From Hordeum vulgare subsp. vulgare (lineage: Eukaryota > Streptophyta > Magnoliopsida > Poales > Poaceae), in assembly GCF_904849725.1 (NCBI RefSeq), contig NC_058518.1, positions 512,603,225 through 512,667,224 on the forward strand: a stretch of 64,000 nucleotides of DNA, read 5' to 3'. Shown here piece after piece: positions 11,535-21,564 of this stretch. The position numbers and the translations under genes are program-made. Under the pieces are notes generated by a model that made no database searches, was not told where the DNA came from, and saw only the letters and a program-made list of their open reading frames with translations. The stretch's first letter is position 1. Each line of letters opens with the position of its first letter.

Positions 11535-12490
11535 TAGATGATCTTGTGGGCGTAATGCCTTTCATTTAAAAAGTACACAAATTATTTACTGGAGGAGGGG
11601 GGGGTCTGGTAATCATTTCGTGCTGCTATATTATCATTGACATGCAAAAAATGGCAAATAACTGGAGCCACAAAGAAATGAAAAAAAGGGATTTGCTGCT
11701 GCCTCACCAGCTCGCGGTACACCGATGGGTGGCGTAGGTGGCGGCCACCTACAAGGAGTGCGATGACGCGGGCGACGAGGTGGAGGACGTCGCCGGCAAC
11801 GAGGAAGAGTAGAGCACGGTAGGTCACCGGCGCTCGGGTCCTAAGAAGGACACCCCTCCTCCCCTCCCGTTGAAGGCAAGCTTGGCGGCCTGGACATCGT
11901 CAACCAATTAACTGCTTGGCGGCCTCGACATCGTCAACCAATTAACTGCTTGGCGGCGGCGTGGAGGCGGACAATAGTAGGTTCCAGTGGCGGAGCTGGA
12001 GAAGAGAAAGCTTCAGTTCTCGGGGCTCATGGTCAGATACGAGGAACAAGCACCGGTGATTATAATTAGGTGTATTAATTAAACCTCTAAACAAGCACCG
12101 CTTTGTTGATGTAAATGTAATGAAATGCGTCATATTTGTATGAAATCCGGTCGTGTTTATATGAAATCGGACCGTGTTTTTCCGAATTTTATCCGATTAA
12201 TTTAAATTGTTGTTAAAATGTATGTGTCTATAGTTGAATGGCAGCCTCCCGCATCCAAAAATTTGCCGATCACCGTTTAAGATGCCCTAATGAATGAATT
12301 TGTGGACGTAATAATGACTTTGTTCAAAAAACACACAAATTATTTTCTGTCTAGTTACATTGTTAATGTTGAGAAAAAAAATTCATTTAATCATCTCGTC
12401 CTGATCTCTATTATCATTGACACGCACAAAAGTGGCAGATGACTGGCGCCACAAAAGAGGAAAAAAAAAGAGAGAAAAAAAAGAAAAATT
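11535..12490. repeat. Duplicated flank of tRNA-Val unit with gene-fragment relic
   Basis: Bases 11535-11703 match the 3' flank of a tRNA-Val unit, ending in the first nine bases of a tRNA relic (11695-11703). Bases 11704-12420 match 23070-24090, including the end of the unknown pseudogene called at 22694-23193 (its stop is at 11811-11813 here). The 23743-24029 MITE is absent from this copy. No intact gene is seen. Confidence 0.7.
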
Positions 12491-12562
12491 GCTGCTGCCC
12501 AGGATCGAACTGGAGACCTTCAGTGTGTAAGACTGACGTGATAACCACTACACCACAGCAGC
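12491..12562 (-). tRNA. tRNA-Val(UAC)
   Basis: The minus strand folds into a full 72-base cloverleaf without CCA. The acceptor stem is GCTGCTG/CAGCAGC. The anticodon stem TCAGT/ACTGA encloses loop CTTACAC with anticodon TAC. The T-arm is TCCAG/CTGGG with loop TTCGATC, and the discriminator base is A (12490). Box A (TGGTGTAGTGG) and box B (AGTTCGATCCT) fit Pol III promoters, and T-runs follow directly downstream (12470-12489 read on minus). No intron. It is identical to the gene at 28192-28263. Confidence 0.93.
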
Positions 12563-12760
12563 TGATGCTTTCAATTCTAATTAACACATTTATTGTAGGG
12601 ATGTCATTATCATTACGTCCTTAGCCTCTCTTCTCCTTTCCGTTGGTACCCTCCTCTGGTTATCTCAGCAAGAAAACCTTACCTACCAAAACAACATTCA
12701 GGGATCTTTAAAGCTGCCCCAAGGGAATATCGGTATATGCGCGTACTCATCGATAATATA

Positions 12761-12925
12761 TACTTTTTTCGTTTCTAAATATAAGTCTTTCTAGAGATTC
12801 TACTAGAGGACTATATACGGATGTATGTAGACATACTTTAGAGTGTATATTCACTCATTTTGCTTTGTATGTAGTCACCTATTAAAAATCTATTAAAAGA
12901 CTTATATTTAGAAACGAAGGGAGTA
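12761..12925. mobile_element. Stowaway MITE
   Basis: An inverted-repeat element of about 165 bp has ends related to CTCCCTCCGTTTCTAAATA and TA at both ends (12761-12762, 12924-12925). The centre carries ACATACGGATG-like sequence typical of this Triticeae family. The left end is degenerate. Confidence 0.85.
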
Positions 12926-13051
12926 CTATCATAGTAGTATATGACAGGCTTTATCGGCAAAGCTCATAGCTTTGTCAGATTATCAAGCATGCATTGTCTA
13001 GCACCACACCATATATGGAGTTACATCTCAGGCCCAGAACTCTGAACAGGA

Positions 13052-13413
13052 TTAAGAGCAGGTTTGGCTGATTCCATCGGAGAGATGAAGCGTGCAGCCT
13101 TTGGGAGCCATGCAGCAGTTGCACCTCGCCGGGAGCTTCTGTTGCTCGGAGGAGGGGCAGGTCACGTAGTCGACTTCCAGGCAGTACTGAGGGCAAGCCA
13201 CGGCTTCCATGCCCTCTTGGTTTTGCCCCAGAAGCACAACACCTGAATATATATATATATGAATACACAGACCACATACACACATATACTTAAAAATTCT
13301 ATAACAAATTTCGTTTCGAAGCTCTGAAAGACTGCCATTCAAACAAGAGTTGGATCGGTTTGCCTACCAATGAGGAGGAGAGCGCAGGCGATGTGGAGTC
13401 TGGAGGTAGCCAT
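13052..13413 (-). CDS. Potato type II (Pin2) proteinase inhibitor, single domain
   Basis: Two exons on minus, 13413-13368 and 13242-13052, joined across a GT-AG intron (GTAGGC ... TTCAG), give 78 residues. Residues 1 to about 25 form a hydrophobic signal peptide (M-A-T-S-R-L-H-I-A-C-A-L-L-L-I-G), so the product is probably secreted or vacuolar. The mature part has eight cysteines in the Pin2 pattern, including A-C-P-Q-Y-C, V-T-C and C-N-C-C, enough for four disulphides. Members inhibit serine proteases such as trypsin and chymotrypsin and often respond to wounding; the specificity here is inferred only from family. Splitting within the signal peptide by one intron is usual for Pin2 genes. A TATA-like box lies about 95 bp upstream. 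The gene looks complete. Confidence 0.88.
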
Positions 13414-13505
13414 GTCTGTGCTCTGTACACACTCTTGACTCTTGAGGTGGTTGGTTCTGAATCCTGATCAGGAACGCTGGGTGAGGCCTTTGCTTCCATT
13501 GAGAT

Positions 13506-13517
13506 CCTTATATGTAG
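13506..13517 (-). promoter_or_regulatory. TATA box of the Pin2 gene
   Basis: Read on minus, CTACATATAAGG lies about 95 bp upstream of the ATG at 13413. Confidence 0.55.
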
Positions 13518-13670
13518 CCCTTGTCCTGAAGCGGACTGCCTTGTACAGTAGCGGGTGGCTACGCTGAAACGACCATCTTTTCGTAGCTTGGAGTCAAGAC
13601 AGTCAACTAAAGCAGGCTTGAACCTTGACCGGATAAACTTTGCATGGATTGTCTAGTGCAACCCTCACCA

Positions 13671-14356
13671 TAGATCCTACGAAGCACCGATACGGCGACA
13701 CTGATACGACGATACGGGATACGGCAATTTCTAAAAACAGCAATTCTACGATACGGCAAGCATATATAAATAATAATATAATAACATGCAATAAAAACTA
13801 ACATAATAAATGTATGAGATGATAACAAAATACCGACCCACTGGTTGCCTAATTACTTTCATACCTTATTGTTTTTCATTTTAAAATCTCACTATCATTA
13901 ATGAATAATACGGCCAATCGGTCATATATTGTCACAGTACAATTTAGATTGTAATTTCTATTAACATGACAATATAAAATTAATAAATCCTTTTAAATTA
14001 AAAACTTGAGATTGTCAAATGACAAATATATATAAAGAGCAACTTTGGATTGCACGAGTGGGTCAAATAATGAATTGCACAAGCAACATCCTTAACAAGC
14101 ACTTTTATCCAACTACTACATTAGTACAGTCCACGTGCACTACCTATATAAACAGATCAACGATACATCAAGGCATAGGCAATATACAACGGCGATACTT
14201 TGAGGATATGCGTATCGCCATTTCTTTTAAATTGAAAATAACGATACTTCGGAAATACCTGTATCGAAGGCGTATTTGAAGTATCGGAATATCGGCGAAG
14301 TACTGAACGACGATACACAAATTTCTAAAGTATCGCTGCTTTGGAGCATAGATCTA
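13671..14356. mobile_element. Probable non-autonomous DNA element with GATAC-rich ends
   Basis: Both ends are dense in the motif CGATAC/GTATCG (for example near 13687-13730 and 14190-14335) and the middle is AT-rich. The outer bases form imperfect inverted ends: TAGATCCTACGAAGCACCG on the left against TAGATCTATGCTCCAAAGCA read from the right. This resembles subterminal repeats of DNA transposons. I cannot assign a superfamily and see no clear target duplication. Confidence 0.45.
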
Positions 14357-15892
14357 CCATGACTGCATTTAATTCTTAGTGGAAATAGCAGCGGCTTGAT
14401 TTGACAGTCGACCCGAATTTTGGACGGTTGCAGATCCTCTGCCTTGGTTTCCCGGTATCTGTGTAATTGGACTGGACTGAGCACAATGGCCCATTAGCCT
14501 AAATTGAGCCGAGGGTAAAACCAGTACGTAAAAAAAACGAGGATAACAAAAAAAAAAAGCTATTATATATTTACCATACAAAAAATATAATCATTATTTA
14601 TCTACTTACCCTATAAAACTGTCAGGGCTAGGTCTTGCCCATACCGATTCCTAATAGGAATTGCCTAACACGCAGAAGATTACGAGCCCGCCCATTAGCT
14701 GTATCGTTCGATGCCTTCGCTCCTACGTGTCCGGTCGCTGCGTTCGATCGGTTATTATGTCAGGTTTCTTGGTGTCTTTTGTTTTTATTTTGGTGTTTTT
14801 TTCTTCGGATTTCTCTTTCGCCAGTTTTCTCATCTCTTGTTATGTTTTTGTTTTTTTATTTCTTCAGTGGTTTTCTTCGTTTTTACCTTTTATTCTTTAT
14901 ATATTTGGTTTCATTGTTTCTTCCTTTGGTTTTTTTGGGTTTGTTTTTGGTTTCTTTGCTTTTCTTCGTGTTTCTTTCTCGTTATTTTTGTTTTTTCAAC
15001 ACTTGTTTACTTTTTTCATATACATTGTATATTTTTTGTATGCATGTAAAATGTATGTATATGTTTTCAATACTTTTTAAAAATATGTATTAAGTATTTT
15101 TCGAATACAATTTGAATCAATTCTTGCATGATAAAAAAAATGAACTTTGCAATAAAAATGTACGTTCTACAAATTTTTTTTTTTGAAATGTCATGAACAC
15201 ATTTTGAAACTTGTGAAGATTTTCTTAGATGCGAATACAATTTTTTGAATGAAAGATAATTTTATTTCAGTTACAAAAACATTTTCTTACATTGTATGAA
15301 CAAAAACAATTAAATGTCACGTGCATTTATTAAAATGTGTTGCATTTTTTGATTGTCACAAACATTTTGCATACACTTGAATAACATTTTTTCGCACAGA
15401 CGATCACCATTCATACTTTTTTATTCACATTATACATGTTTTACATCTTTCCAATACAAGAGTAACATTTTTCAAAATTTGACGTAAAGTGCTTTTGTAA
15501 AATATATGAACTATTTTAAATATAACAAAAGTAAAAAATAAAAATAAAAATGTGAACGAACAGAAATAAAAAAACGCATGATCTCATCGTGACATCGGCA
15601 TGATGCGGCAAGTCGTTACTAGGCCGTCCCAGATCGTGCTCCCTGCAGGCTAGCCGTGGCAACAGGCGGCACATAGCCAATCCCCTATCAAAGCAACACC
15701 ATGGCTGACACAAAATATCTTAATTGTCAATCCATGCAATGATTGTAGAAAGCCTCCCAATGTTGAACATCAACCGTGCTAAGCACCCTGGCAAACAACT
15801 AATCCCTAATACTAATAGAATTGCCGGACCAGAACACCGACGTATCAACTTAAATATCACGATAGAACTAAAATATATAAAGATGGTTAATG
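14357..15892. other. Gene-free AT/T-rich stretch
   Basis: Bases 14700-15080 are very T-rich on plus, so long hydrophobic ORFs appear in all three frames; this is composition, not coding. 15100-15560 is AT-rich and resembles degenerate grass repeats. No supported gene. Confidence 0.6.
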
Positions 15893-16325
15893 TAAGAGTG
15901 AATTTCGCTTTTTACCCTGTAGTTGTACATTTGTGACACTAATTACCCCATCAAGTGAAAATTCGTCTATAATATCCCTTTTGGAAGCTTTGGACACCCG
16001 TTTTCTGATGCATGTCCATCAGACAAGGTGTGAGGTGACGCCTGGGGTTCAAAAATATATGGACGATGTTGAGGAATTGAACAACTGGACAAGAGAAGTC
16101 TGGACATGATCGTCAACAACGATGTCCTTTGATTTTTACAGATTTTTCTACGAATCATTAACGCAACAGGTCAATCCTATCTAACATAAACAAGAAAAAT
16201 GTAAATCTGAGGAATTACCGTGTTAAAAGTCACCAAAATCTGATATTTCAATAAAAGTTCCACTAAATGGGATAATATGTGTCACAAATGTACAACTACA
16301 AGGTAAAAGACGGAATTCACTCTTA
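15893..16325. mobile_element. MITE with about 60 bp terminal inverted repeats
   Basis: The left end TAAGAGTGAATTTCGCTTTT and the inverse of the right end (TAAGAGTGAATTCCGTCTTT) pair over about 60 bp, including the shared GTAGTTGTACATTTGTGACA. Length is 433 bp with no ORF. The flank may have a short ATG duplication, but this is uncertain, so the superfamily is not assigned. Confidence 0.75.
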
Positions 16326-16846
16326 ATGTAAACTCTCAATTTTATAAAATGTGTTTGTTCCTGGCGTGCTTAAATTTAAATGTCTCAAATTTGTTTGATA
16401 ATCTAAGAATGGTTTGATTTTATTTGTGGAGAGATAAAATTATTGGTACATATAGCAATTGCCAAAAGCTATATCAATTAATTTTAGCAATGCATGTGCT
16501 CCTGCTTCACATAATCTTTGAAAAATAAAATAACAGACGACTATGCTTTCCAATGCTATCTGACTCACTTGTAAATATTCAGCAAACTGAAAGACGGCGC
16601 AACTATTTGTTGTCTTCTTTATTTCCTAAAATACGTTCTATGATGCTCTAATGTTTTGTTGTATTCACAAACAAATATTCACTGCTACTAGGCATGTGGT
16701 GAGAAACATACCAGTGAGTGTTGTTAGAAAGTTCACAACATCTGTATGATATATCTCTTCAATTCTAATGAACCATTAAAAGTTTCTGTTAGCTCACATG
16801 AATAGTTCAAAAATTGGTAGAAATCCCACAAGTTGGACTTCCGTCC
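16326..16846. other. Gene-free AT-rich stretch
   Basis: I see no ORF with recognisable similarity, no tRNA and no clear repeat structure. Confidence 0.5.
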
Positions 16847-17449
16847 CGTGAAGTAGCGGAGCTATGCACAGGCAAAACTGTGACATGGCCCGCCCAACTT
16901 ATAGATAGAGAATGGTTTGGCGGGGCTGAAGAACATCGGGTGGTGGAGGTGGCGCGGTGGAGGTCGGCGCGGTGGTAGTGGAGAAGAGAGGGGCGAAGGA
17001 AGAGGGGGCAGAGGGGGTGCCTTGGACGAAAGGAGAGGAGGCGGCGATGGCGGCAGGGCTTGGGGCCGCTGCGGTGTCGACGATGGTCGTCGAGGAGGAG
17101 GAGCTGTGGCCGGAGCCGGTGGCCGGCGCGGAGGGGAGATCGGTGGTCATGAGAGAACCTGGGAGTCTGATATCAAGATAGAGAATGGTTTGCTTCCCTT
17201 GATCACAATGTACATAAGTGTTACATATATATATGAGAGAGGTGGAGTGGCTTCCAAGATAAGTGGCACGCATGCCTTGGAGCCGGTCCTAGATCCTATG
17301 TACAAGGAGGACTAAGTAGTGTCTATGGTTATATCAGTAGGTCTTAGCCTCTTAGGGTAAAGTTGTTTCTAACAAAATAAAGTTTGCAAGCTTTCTCTTA
17401 GCTTAGCAAAATCTGGCCCGCCCAACCTACTGTCGGTAGCTCCGCCACT
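16847..17449. mobile_element. TIR-like element flanking a nested Copia relic
   Basis: Outer sequences carry the inverted pair AGCGGAGCTA (about 16855) and TAGCTCCGCCACTGG (about 17438), the common Triticeae 'AGTGGCGGAGC' type of transposon end. Inside these, TGGCCCGCCCAAC occurs at both about 16886 and 17415. The interval between is occupied by a small Copia-like relic on minus. Confidence 0.45.
16905..17374 (-). mobile_element. Small Copia (TRIM-like) relic: LTR, primer site, gag start
   Basis: Read on minus, a short LTR begins TGTTAGAAACAAC at 17374 and ends near 17175 (CAAACCATTCTCTATC). A primer-site-like TGATATCAGA and an ATG at about 17150 follow. The Ser/Pro/Ala-rich N-terminal reading frame (M-T-T-D-L-P-S-A-P-A ...) runs to about 16920, where the same LTR-end sequence CAAACCATTCTCTATC recurs. 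The interior is deleted, so it is either a TRIM or an internally deleted Copia. The glycine-rich ORF on plus is its antisense shadow. Confidence 0.5.
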
Positions 17450-17883
17450 GGTCCCGTGTTGATCGCATTTTGACAATATGGACTCAGAATTAGATTCAAA
17501 TATTTTCCCATAATGTTTACTCGTATTAACAAAAACAAATCTATAGATCTTCCAAACAAATGCACTTAGAAATTTCCTGCAACATATCGTTTTTTCTTTC
17601 CATCTTAATTTATTTCAAATCAATGTTTCCCGCAAATGGCTATGATTTTAAAACTCAAGCAAATGATTTACTTTTGCTACAAAAATTTAGTTCGTAACGA
17701 ACATAAATATATAGTGGCTTCATGTATTGTTTTTTCAGTAGAGATGTTGTATATTCAGATGTGATCATATCTTTATTTGAAGGAAAATTATATCTGTTAT
17801 AACCATCTTATATACAAACGAAATTCTTTATTTTGGTAGTGCAAGACTCACATGACAGATCGACTTGGCGCATGCCACTGTCC
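17450..17883. other. Gene-free AT-rich stretch
   Basis: No supported coding or repeat feature was seen here. Confidence 0.5.
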
Positions 17884-18281
17884 TACTCCCTCCGTTCTGG
17901 AACGGAAGGCATATAACCCCACAAAAAAAGGAAGGCATATCACTTGTGAAAAATTTGCATTCTTCTGCAGCATCTGCCATGTCAAGATAACACGAAGTGA
18001 AACTCTGGAGGATTTGATCGATTCCTTTTGTCCTATCCCGAGGCCATATGTGTCTAATGTTTGAATTCTAAAGTCAAACGGAGCAAAGTTTGATTGAATT
18101 TATAGGAAAATCTACGAACAACTACGATACTAAATAGATATAGCATAAAACTATTTTATTATGGATTTGACAATACTAATTTGGTATTATAGTTACTAGT
18201 AGCTTTTCTTACAAACTCGATCAAAGTTTGCACCTTTTAAGTCAAAACTTGTATGCCCTCCTTTCGAGAACGGAAGGAGTA
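17884..18281. mobile_element. MITE, Stowaway/Mariner-like, about 400 bp
   Basis: Inverted ends CTCCCTCCGTTCTGGAACGG and (inverse of right end) CTCCTTCCGTTCTCGAAAGG are bordered by TA at 17884-17885 and 18280-18281. It lies about 490 bp upstream of the pathogen-related gene. Confidence 0.8.
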
Positions 18282-18679
18282 GTTTTCATAAGTAAAGATG
18301 AATAGGCCAGTTCACAACTTCACATGGCCTCACGTTAGCACCATCTGCCGTGACTAGTCTCTGGCAGAGTGGCAGTGACCAACATGGTGGCAACCTGCAA
18401 AGATCCGAACCGGCCATGCCATGGTCAGATTATTCCAAACTCTACTAGCGACTAGCGACAGAAACAAAACGCCTGCTTGTATGGTTGTGCATCTGCGCAT
18501 TTTTCCAATATAAAAAACAAAACTGCACTGCAATGGTGACGGGTGGCATAGTATGAGTGGACGCCCCTCACTACTGCAGATACGGATCATGGATTGGGTT
18601 TGTTGGCATCATATACTACTAGTCGTCCTTTTTTCCATGCGAGTGACGTGTGCGATGATGTGGTTGATCTTGTTCTCTC
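18282..18679. other. Upstream region of the pathogen-related gene
   Basis: This 400 bp has no ORF of its own that I can support and ends in the TATA region of the downstream gene. Confidence 0.45.
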
Positions 18680-18688
18680 TATATATAT
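18680..18688 (+). promoter_or_regulatory. TATA box of the pathogen-related gene
   Basis: TATATATAT within TCTCTCTATATATATC lies about 90 bp upstream of the ATG at 18772, at the usual spacing. Confidence 0.6.
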
Positions 18689-18771
18689 CTGTTTTTTTCC
18701 TACAAGTAGGGAATCAACCACAGTACAGTAGTATTGGTTGAACCGACCGAGTCGATCGAAGGCTGCTAGCC

Positions 18772-19818
18772 ATGGCCTCTGCTGAAGGAGGTGGAGACAA
18801 GTACCGGTCGTTCCTCCACGGCGACGGCGAGAAGAAGACGGTGTGGAGGCATGGAGCCCCTCCCAACTACGACCTGGTGAACAAGCTCTTCGAGGAAGAG
18901 CGGACCAAGGTACGTATACTAAACCTGCTGTCCACATGAAATGTCTGTCCATGATCAAATGATTCCTTGGGTGGTGTTTGCAGATTGTTAGCTAGTAGCA
19001 GAGTAAAGTTCTTCATCTTGGAACTTCGATTTGTTCACATGCATGCATGGCTTGGGTGCACCAGGAATGGGCGGAGGGATCTGTGGAAGAGAAGGTGCAG
19101 CGGTTGCTCAAGACCTGGGAGATGGAGATGGTCCACAAGGTGCGCCCCGAGGACCAGAAGAGCGTCAACCTCAAGAACTACTCCGCCTCCACCAACGGTA
19201 CGTGCAAAAAATTCAACGCCTCAACACATCATACAAAAACGAAATGAAACGAAGCTTTGTTGCAGGGCTGAAGCCACTGACGCGGGAGGAGGTGATGGCC
19301 ATGGGCGGCTACAACGCGTTCCTGGCGACCACGCTGCCGCCGGAGCACCGCATCTACGACCCGGAGGCGGAGTCGGTCGAGTCGGCGACGTCCACGTTCC
19401 TCACGGCGTTCCCCCGGGGCTTCGCCATCGAGGTGCTGGACGTCTACAGCGGCCCGCCAGCTCCCAGGATCGCCTTCAAGTTCCGGCACTGGGGTTACAT
19501 GGAGGGTCCCTTCAAGGGCCACCCTCCGCACGGTGGGCGCGTCGAGTTCTTCGGCGTCTGCGTCTTCCACGTGAGTTTATTTGATTGATTGACAGCAAGT
19601 AATTCATGGTGTTATGTCCATCGTTCGTTGCTGCTATTCAAAGGTTTAAGTGGCCTGCAACACTGTGATGCATGATATCTATATAGGTTGATGAGGACAT
19701 CAAGGTGGAGAAGGCAGAGTTCTTCTACGAGCGTGGCAACTTCCTCGCGAGCTTCTTGACTGCGCCGGCTGCTTCTGCATCGGCTTCAGGTTGCCCTGTG
19801 ATGAGAGGAGCAGACTGA
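18772..19818 (+). CDS. Pathogen-related protein (barley PRP-like)
   Basis: Four exons, 18772-18909, 19065-19197, 19266-19570 and 19687-19818, use GT-AG introns and give 235 residues. The N-terminus M-A-S-A-E-G-G-G-D-K-Y-R-S-F-L-H-G and motifs such as K-T-V-W-R-H-G-A-P-P, F-K-F-R-H-W-G-Y-M-E-G-P-F-K-G-H and the end G-C-P-V-M match the barley pathogen-related protein family (about 240 residues), which has an NTF2/SnoaL-like fold. Barley members are induced by pathogens; the biochemical role is unknown. There is no signal peptide or membrane segment, so the product is probably cytosolic. Frame and length are intact. A TATA box lies upstream, AATAAA lies 97 bp after the stop, and MITEs flank both sides. 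Confidence 0.9.
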
Positions 19819-19914
19819 AGCGCCACAGAATTGGCGAAACATGTGACTTGTATCATCGTCTCCAGGATTTCGGATTTGGCAAAATTCCTTGTAATGGCAA
19901 GAAATATTTAAATC

Positions 19915-19920
19915 AATAAA
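19915..19920 (+). terminator. Polyadenylation signal of the pathogen-related gene
   Basis: AATAAA about 97 bp after the stop codon, just before the next MITE. Confidence 0.6.
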
Positions 19921-19945
19921 AAGATTTTTGATCCATCCAATATAT

Positions 19946-20180
19946 TACTCCCTCCCTCACAGTTTAGAAGGCGTATTTGAAAATTCTCTAGAACCTAGGT
20001 GGTTATTGATTGGCTGTGAGATAGGCTGAAAAATAGCATTCACACTATGCATACATATAAAAGTAGTACAACAGAGTACTAATTGACTGCTAGGAGTAAA
20101 TGCAATGTGCCCTAAACCTTGTCTATTATGGAAATGCACATAAATTTAACCGTGTCTTCTAAACCGTGACAGGGGGAGTA
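19946..20180. mobile_element. Stowaway-like MITE, 235 bp
   Basis: The left end CTCCCTCCCTCACAGTTTAGAAGG pairs with the inverse of the right end (CTCCCCCTGTCACGGTTTAG), with TA at both borders (19946-19947, 20179-20180). It is related in its ends to the element at 23743-24029. Confidence 0.8.
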
Positions 20181-20874
20181 TCATTGTTTTCTTTAACTTT
20201 AATGATATCGACTTCTAGATTAACTTTAAATGGACGATGCTAGACGTCGGTCGCACGCCAACCATCTAATTGGCCCAACCTATTTGATCACTACCTCACC
20301 TTGTCCTCTTTCCACCGCTTCATCTCACAACGAGTCTTCCTCTTATCCTTCTTTTGCGTCGTTCGCCGCACCCACCAAGGCACCATCTCATCATTGTGCT
20401 CGTCGCAACCCCTGCACCGACTAACGAGATAATAGCTTGTTGGGGTGAAAACCCTATTTGGCTCTGGCAAGACCAACGAAGGTGGCGCCTTTGGTCATCG
20501 TCATCTTCCTAAAGGCTTCGTCATGCTCCGGATGAAAATCTAATCATAGCAGCGTTGCGGTGTCGTGTCCTTTCTAAAGGCACCGTCTTGAAGCTCACGG
20601 TTTCATCGATTCTCAACTTCACCTCATTGTGGTATCTTCACCTGAAGGGCTCTGAAGGCTCCATAATGATGCTTATGGTATTTTCTAATCTACTTCAAAT
20701 CGTTCAGTGTGTTTTGTTGTAGCCATTTGACACTTATGTATCTGGTCTTGGGTGAGTGTGGGTTTGGTGATGTGTTACGGTGTGTTTGACACTTATGTAT
20801 CTGGTCTTGGGTGAGTGTGGGTTTGGTGATGTGTTACGGTGTGTATCAGTTTGTCTATAAGTTATTGTTTTATA
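20181..20874. other. Gene-free stretch with a 59 bp tandem duplication
   Basis: The only clear structure is a perfect or near-perfect 59 bp direct duplication, 20726-20784 and 20785-20843. No gene is supported. Confidence 0.6.
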
Positions 20875-21000
20875 TAATCCCTCTGTTTCAAAAAAATCTT
20901 GTTTTAGATATGTCTAAATATGAATGTATCTAGACATGTTTTAATGTTACATATATTCATATATAGATAAATCTAAGACACACATTTTAGGGTGGAGGTA
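20875..21000. mobile_element. Stowaway MITE, short
   Basis: Ends related to CCCTCTGTTTCAAAAAAATC on the left pair weakly with the right end (AGGGTGGAGGTA). The middle holds the inverted pair ATGTCTAAATATGAATGTAT / ATATTCATATATAGATAAAT. Confidence 0.6.
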
Positions 21001-21012
21001 ATATAAAGGGGA

Positions 21013-21385
21013 GAGCGGTGTTTCTGCTCCCGGGCTCAGATGAGCCCGGGTAAAATTAAAAAAAATAGAAAAAAAAAATCCCTGATTTTTTTACAAGTAA
21101 GATGCTCACGTGCGTGATGTCCGTGCAAAAATTGATGGAGTTTGGACATTCGAGGAGCGCGCAACAAAAAAGACAAAACTCGGACTCTGTGAGAAAGGTT
21201 ACTGTTCATGCACTATTTTGGACTGGTTTTTTTCTTTTTTGTCACTCGCTCCTCACATGTCCAAATAGAATGAAATTTTGCACGGACATCACGCCCAAAA
21301 ACATATTTCATAAATTTTTGAGTTTTTAGTATTTGTTTTGAATTTTGTGTCACCGGGGAGCAGATGAGCCCATGTGTAGACTTGG
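21013..21385. mobile_element. Foldback MITE with long arms
   Basis: Two arms of about 165 bp are inverted copies. CGTGATGTCCGTGCAAAA (about 21113) pairs with TTTTGCACGGACATCACG (about 21277), and ends with GGGCTCAGATGAGCCC pair with GATGAGCCCATG. A small ORF inside is an artefact of the repeat. Confidence 0.75.
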
Positions 21386-21401
21386 AAAAGATACTGGAAA
21401 A

Positions 21402-21564
21402 TACTCCCTCCGTTCCTAAATATAAGACCTTTTAGAAATTGCAGTATGAACTACATACGGATGTACATAGACATATTTTAGATTATAGATTCACTCATTT
21501 TGCTCCGTATGTAGTCTTCTAGTGGAATCTCTGAAAGGTCTTATATTTTAAAACGGAGGGAGTA
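21402..21564. mobile_element. Stowaway MITE, 163 bp, with empty-site paralogue
   Basis: Full-length element with CTCCCTCCGTTCCTAAATAT ends and TA target duplication (21402-21403, 21563-21564). The duplicated locus at 22100-22116 has the same flanks (GGAAAATAATGTTGTTGCCC) without the element, which gives the insertion site precisely. Confidence 0.92.

Noticed and set aside
14635..15093. Hydrophobic ORFs of 112-152 codons in all three plus frames
   Set aside because: The stretch is extremely T-rich, which gives Phe/Leu-rich frames by composition alone.
16917..17315. Glycine-rich 132-codon ORF on plus
   Set aside because: It is antisense to the Ser/Pro-rich Copia gag start on minus, which has a primer site and LTR beside it.
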